From Streptomyces sp. AM 4-1-1 (GTDB lineage Bacteria; Actinomycetota; Actinomycetes; Streptomycetales; Streptomycetaceae), in contig NZ_CP119145.1 of assembly GCF_029167625.1 (NCBI RefSeq), positions 7,006,001-7,070,000 on the forward strand: a stretch of 64,000 nucleotides of DNA, written 5' to 3'. A program made the translations under genes and the position numbers. Positions 61,411 through 64,000 of this stretch are shown here, piece after piece; within the stretch, counting starts at the first letter, position 1, and each line of letters begins with the position of its first letter. Under the pieces are notes generated by a model that searched no databases, was not told where the DNA came from, and was given only the letters and a program-made list of their open reading frames with translations.

Positions 61411-61767
61411 ATGAACAGCAGTATCGGGTTCCGAACGGCAGCAGCGACGGTGATCGCTTTCGCTTCTCTGGGGCTGGTAGCGATCCCTTCCGCCCAGGCG
61501 TCCACGCCCGGTCCATCCACCTGCCGGGTCATCAGCCCGCAGGCCACCGCAGAGGGCTACGGTGACGGCCGGGTGTGTGACGGCAACATCACCGGCACCG
61601 TGCACGACACCAAAGCTGACGGCCGCTGCCCCTACGTGCGCATCTCCTTCACGCGCGGTGACCCGTGGGACTCCCCGTGGGCCGGGGGCAACGGCAAGTC
61701 CGTCAACTTCAGCGGGTACCACGAGGGCGAGTACACGGGCGCGGAGATGAGGTACATCTCTTGCTGA
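61411..61767 (+). CDS. Small secreted Cys-containing protein, paralog 1
   Basis: The protein is 118 residues. A signal peptide (MNSSIGFRTAAATVIAFASLGLVAIPSAQA) ends near residue 30. The mature 88 residues carry four cysteines (STCRVI, RVCDGN, GRCPYV and the C-terminal ISC) and the motif GYGDGRVCDGNITGTVHDTKADGRCPYVRISF. The gene is preceded by AGGGGAA. The next gene is a paralog that overlaps it. I do not recognise a described family; two disulfides and an extracellular location are likely. Confidence 0.75.
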   Translation: MNSSIGFRTAAATVIAFASLGLVAIPSAQASTPGPSTCRVISPQATAEGYGDGRVCDGNITGTVHDTKADGRCPYVRISFTRGDPWDSPWAGGNGKSVNFSGYHEGEYTGAEMRYISC

Positions 61768-62141
61768 AAGGCATCCGGACGAAAAAGCGCGTGATCACGG
61801 TTACCGGCGGCCTGCTGGGAGCCCTCTGCGCGCTCGGACTGACATCGGCTCCCATGGCGCAGGCATCCACCGGCGCAGCGCTTACCTGCAAGGTCGTCGA
61901 TACAGGCGGCCCCGGCTCGCGCCCTGAGGGGTATGGCGACGCACGGGTGTGCGATGGGAACATCACCGGCACTGTGCATGACACCAAAGCTGACGGCCGC
62001 TGCCCCTACGTGCGCATCTTCTTCAATGACGGTGGCTGGTGGGAGTCCCCCTGGGCGGGAGGCAACGGCAAGTCCGTCAACTTCAGCGGCTTCCATTCCG
62101 GAGTACCTACCTCGGCGGTGCTCGACTACATCTTCTGCTGA
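61761..62141 (+). CDS. Small secreted Cys-containing protein, paralog 2
   Basis: I chose the TTG at 61761, which overlaps the first paralog's stop, giving 126 residues; a downstream GTG 61791 is possible. A signal peptide (VITVTGGLLGALCALGLTSAPMAQA) precedes a mature part with the same four-Cys pattern and the block GYGDARVCDGNITGTVHDTKADGRCPYVRIFF then SPWAGGNGKSVNFSGFH. The two copies are about 60 percent identical by eye in the mature part. They are translationally coupled. Confidence 0.72.
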   Translation: MLKGIRTKKRVITVTGGLLGALCALGLTSAPMAQASTGAALTCKVVDTGGPGSRPEGYGDARVCDGNITGTVHDTKADGRCPYVRIFFNDGGWWESPWAGGNGKSVNFSGFHSGVPTSAVLDYIFC

Positions 62142-62204
62142 GTTTGTCCTACGTTTTTGGCGCGGGCTGGATTGAGGTGCCCCCCGCAGTGTGGACACAG
62201 GGGT

Positions 62205-62400
62205 TCATGCCGCGAGTGTGAGTTTACGTTCCGTTTGGTGCTGTTGTTCGAACTCGACGGGTGAGAGGTAGCCGAGCGAGCTGTGGCGCCTTCGCCCGTT
62301 GTAGTACGTCAGCCACTGGAAGAGATCCAGCCTGGCCTGGCTGATCGTCGTGAAGAGCCTCTGGTGCATCGTCTCCGCGCCGACGAGCTCCAAGCGCTGC
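62205..62400 (-). pseudogene. IS3-type transposase C-terminal remnant
   Basis: The minus-strand frame ends MHQRLFTTISQARLDLFQWLTYYNGRRRHSSLGYLSPVEFEQQHQTERKLTLAA, the last 60 residues of an IS3-group OrfB. The rest is missing and replaced by an unrelated gene fragment from about 62370. Confidence 0.85.
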
Positions 62401-62741
62401 GCGAGCTGGGCACCCTGGAGCAGGCCGAGCCCCGCGACGGTGACGAAGCCGTCCGTGACGAGCTGACCCGGCGAGCCGGCGGGTACGTCCAGGCCGACGT
62501 CGACGCCTGGCTCGCGCACGCCCTGGCCGCGCACCTCGGGCACTACCGCGACCCGGCCACCCGCGAGGGAGCCGCAGACCTTCTGACGCCTTCGGTCCTT
62601 GCGCACGCCGCGCTGCTCGCCGAACTCGCCCGCCTGATCCCCGGCGCCGACGTCGACGAGCTGGCGTTCGTCGCCTGCCTGGCCACCACCGAGCCGGAAG
62701 CCGCCGGTGCGCTCGCCGCGCTCCTGACCCGTGTCCTCTGA
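62370..62741 (+). pseudogene. C-terminal fragment of an unrecognised protein
   Basis: The frame LRADELQALRELGTLEQAEPRDGDEAVRDELTRRAGGYVQADVDAWLAHALAAHLGHYRDPATREGAADLLTPSVLAHAALL to the stop at 62741 has natural coding composition. Its upstream part is lost at the transposase remnant, and the ATG-like starts further left lie in that remnant. The family is not recognised. Confidence 0.45.
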
Positions 62742-62833
62742 CAGCGAAGTTGGGTCATCTGTCATCGAAGTTGGACTGATGAGCCGGTCGCAGGGAGACT
62801 GAATGCCTCGCCTGCTCTGCGGAGGATGATCTC

Positions 62834-63142
62834 GTGGCACACCTCCCGACAGATGTACGGGCTGCTCTCCGCTTCTTCGCGTTTTACCTGGGCAACGGCA
62901 CATTGGATGTCGACCTGCTGGACGGGATCGACTATCGCCCTCATCTACTCAACTACGGCTCAGACCTTGAGATGGTTTTCGCGATCTTCGCTAATGTTCT
63001 TGAGGTGGATGAGCGGGGTGAGACGGTCAACGACGGCGACGCTCAGTACCGCGCTGCCCAGTGGGTCCGCAGACGCTGTGACCCCGGATACCAGGTGGAA
63101 CCGCCATTCGAAGCATGGGAGACAGAGCTTCACGGTCCCTGA
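62834..63142 (+). CDS. Conserved small hypothetical protein
   Basis: A GTG start with GGAGG nine bases upstream gives 102 residues (MAHLPTDVRAALRFFAFYLGNGTLDVDLLDGIDYRPHLLNYGSDLEMVF). It has no signal peptide or membrane segment, is acidic, and ends ETELHGP. Small acidic cytosolic proteins of this sort occur as immunity proteins, but nothing here shows that. It stands alone between transposase remnants. Confidence 0.6.
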   Translation: MAHLPTDVRAALRFFAFYLGNGTLDVDLLDGIDYRPHLLNYGSDLEMVFAIFANVLEVDERGETVNDGDAQYRAAQWVRRRCDPGYQVEPPFEAWETELHGP

Positions 63143-63272
63143 AGCCCAGACGACCTGCGGCGGAGAAGACGTTCACTCCAAGGGAAACGCGGTTGTCCAA
63201 CTTCGACGGCAACCCGTCCAGGTCCACTGTCAGGGGGCCTTGTCCCCGAAGCGTGGACACCTGTTCGTGTCG

Positions 63273-63890
63273 TTATGCGGCAAGTATCAGAGTAGCTGAC
63301 TGCCGCTCGTAGGCGATCGGTGCCTGTTGTCCGTTCGCCGAGTGCCGTCGGCGGGTGTTGTAGCGCGTGGTCCAGCGGAAGACCGCCAGGCGGCAGGCGC
63401 GTGCTCCGTGGAAGCGGCGGGCGCCGCGGAGCGTCTCGCGTTTGAGGGCGGCGTTGAACGACTCGGCGAGTGCGTTGTCCGCGCTGGTGCCGACCGCTCC
63501 TATGGACTGCTGCACACCCAACTCGGCGCATGTCTCAGTGTATTGGCGGGAGGTGTACTGGGCTCCGTGATCGCTGTGGAAGACGGCGCCGGCCAGGCTG
63601 CCGCGGGTCCGGGCGGCTGCCCGGAGCGCGTCGGTGACCAGGGAGGTGCGCATGTGGTCGGCGATCGACCAGCCCACCAGGCGGCGTGAGAAGCAGTCGA
63701 TCACCGTCGCCAGATACAGGAACTCGCCGTCGCCCACCGGCAGGTACGTGATGTCGCCGACATACTTCGTGTTCGGCGCGCTCGCGGTGAAGTCACGCCC
63801 CAGCAGGTCCGACACCGGCGTGGCGGACGGCTCGGGCACCGTGGTGACCTGGCGCTTTCGCAGCCGCAGCCCGGCGATGCCGCCCGAGCC
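63273..63890 (-). pseudogene. IS3-family OrfB, N-terminally truncated
   Basis: The reading begins IAGLRLRKRQVTTVPEPSATPVSDLLGRDF and holds the full DDE core (YVGDITYLPVGDGEFLYLATVIDC, AVFHSDHGAQYTSRQY, DNALAESFNAALKRE) to the normal C-terminus. Upstream of about 63890 the frame continues with unrelated residues to 63968, so the first 80 or so residues of OrfB are missing. No orfA is seen before the window ends. Confidence 0.8.
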
Positions 63891-64000
63891 CGGAAGAGCT
63901 GGCAGCGAAGGCAGCACAGTCCCCGTACCGGCAGTTTTGCTCGGCAACGACGAAGGTTTCGTCAGCATAATTGAGCCGCATATGCGCGGCCCTTCTGCGG

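Noticed and set aside
1..64000. tRNA, rRNA and replication-origin or telomere sequences
   Set aside because: No cloverleaf end motifs, rRNA-like blocks, DnaA boxes in series or terminal palindrome clusters were noticed; a dedicated search was not possible.

Overview
High-GC DNA with actinobacterial codon use, frequent GTG starts and gene families typical of Streptomyces. It looks like accessory DNA from a chromosome arm or large plasmid: specialised-metabolism genes, one CRISPR-Cas locus and layers of nested or decayed mobile elements. The genus and replicon are inferred; no rRNA, tRNA or origin was seen.

Layout. 1-4.45 kb: the end of a biosynthetic operon (O-methyltransferase, ThDP-dependent enzyme, alpha/beta hydrolase) cut by an ISL3-family element (4454-6115). 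6.19-34.47 kb: one type I-B CRISPR-Cas locus with the operon cas6-cas8-cas7-cas5-cas3-cas4-cas1-cas2 (24.9-33.2 kb). It is flanked by two divergent arrays that share a homologous leader of about 105 bp. The right array is intact (18 repeats). The left array, about 33 repeats originally, has been broken into four pieces by a 13.3-kb Tn3-family transposon inserted inside a repeat (6404-19666), an IS110-family element (about 20006-21575) and an IS630-family element (22375-23503). The Tn3 element carries a resolvase and a TetR/thioredoxin-fold/ABC-exporter cargo. Its transposase gene is frameshifted and split by a second element with a Tn554-like recombinase set and a HEPN-type protein.

The second-newest spacer of the left array matches the IS630 transposase gene in the same array at 37 of 37 bases. 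Two other spacers overlap on one target. Together these suggest a 5'-TCG PAM. Two degenerate orphan repeats lie outside the arrays, one upstream of cas6 and one between cas7 and cas5. They resemble the crRNA-like regulatory RNAs known from other type I-B loci.

34.5-42.7 kb: gene remnants, an IS21-family element with a 5-bp target duplication, and a small unit of a secreted peptide, a small membrane protein and an ABC transporter. Two copies of a structured, covarying RNA-like element precede the peptide gene and the ABC gene. This unit is a candidate undescribed bacteriocin-like system.

42.9-58.0 kb: a compact biosynthetic cluster (thioesterase, carrier-protein fusion, AMP-ligase, PLP decarboxylase, free carrier protein, two acyl-CoA-dehydrogenase-like flavoproteins, phosphopantetheinyl transferase, NRPS-type adenylation enzyme, flavin reductase, CGNR regulator, MFS exporter, glycosyltransferase, HAD hydrolase). 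The order suggests an amino acid that is activated, carried, decarboxylated and oxidised on carrier proteins and later glycosylated; the product is unknown. 58-64 kb: IS3-family copies and remnants around an AraC-family regulator and a tandem pair of small secreted cysteine-containing proteins.
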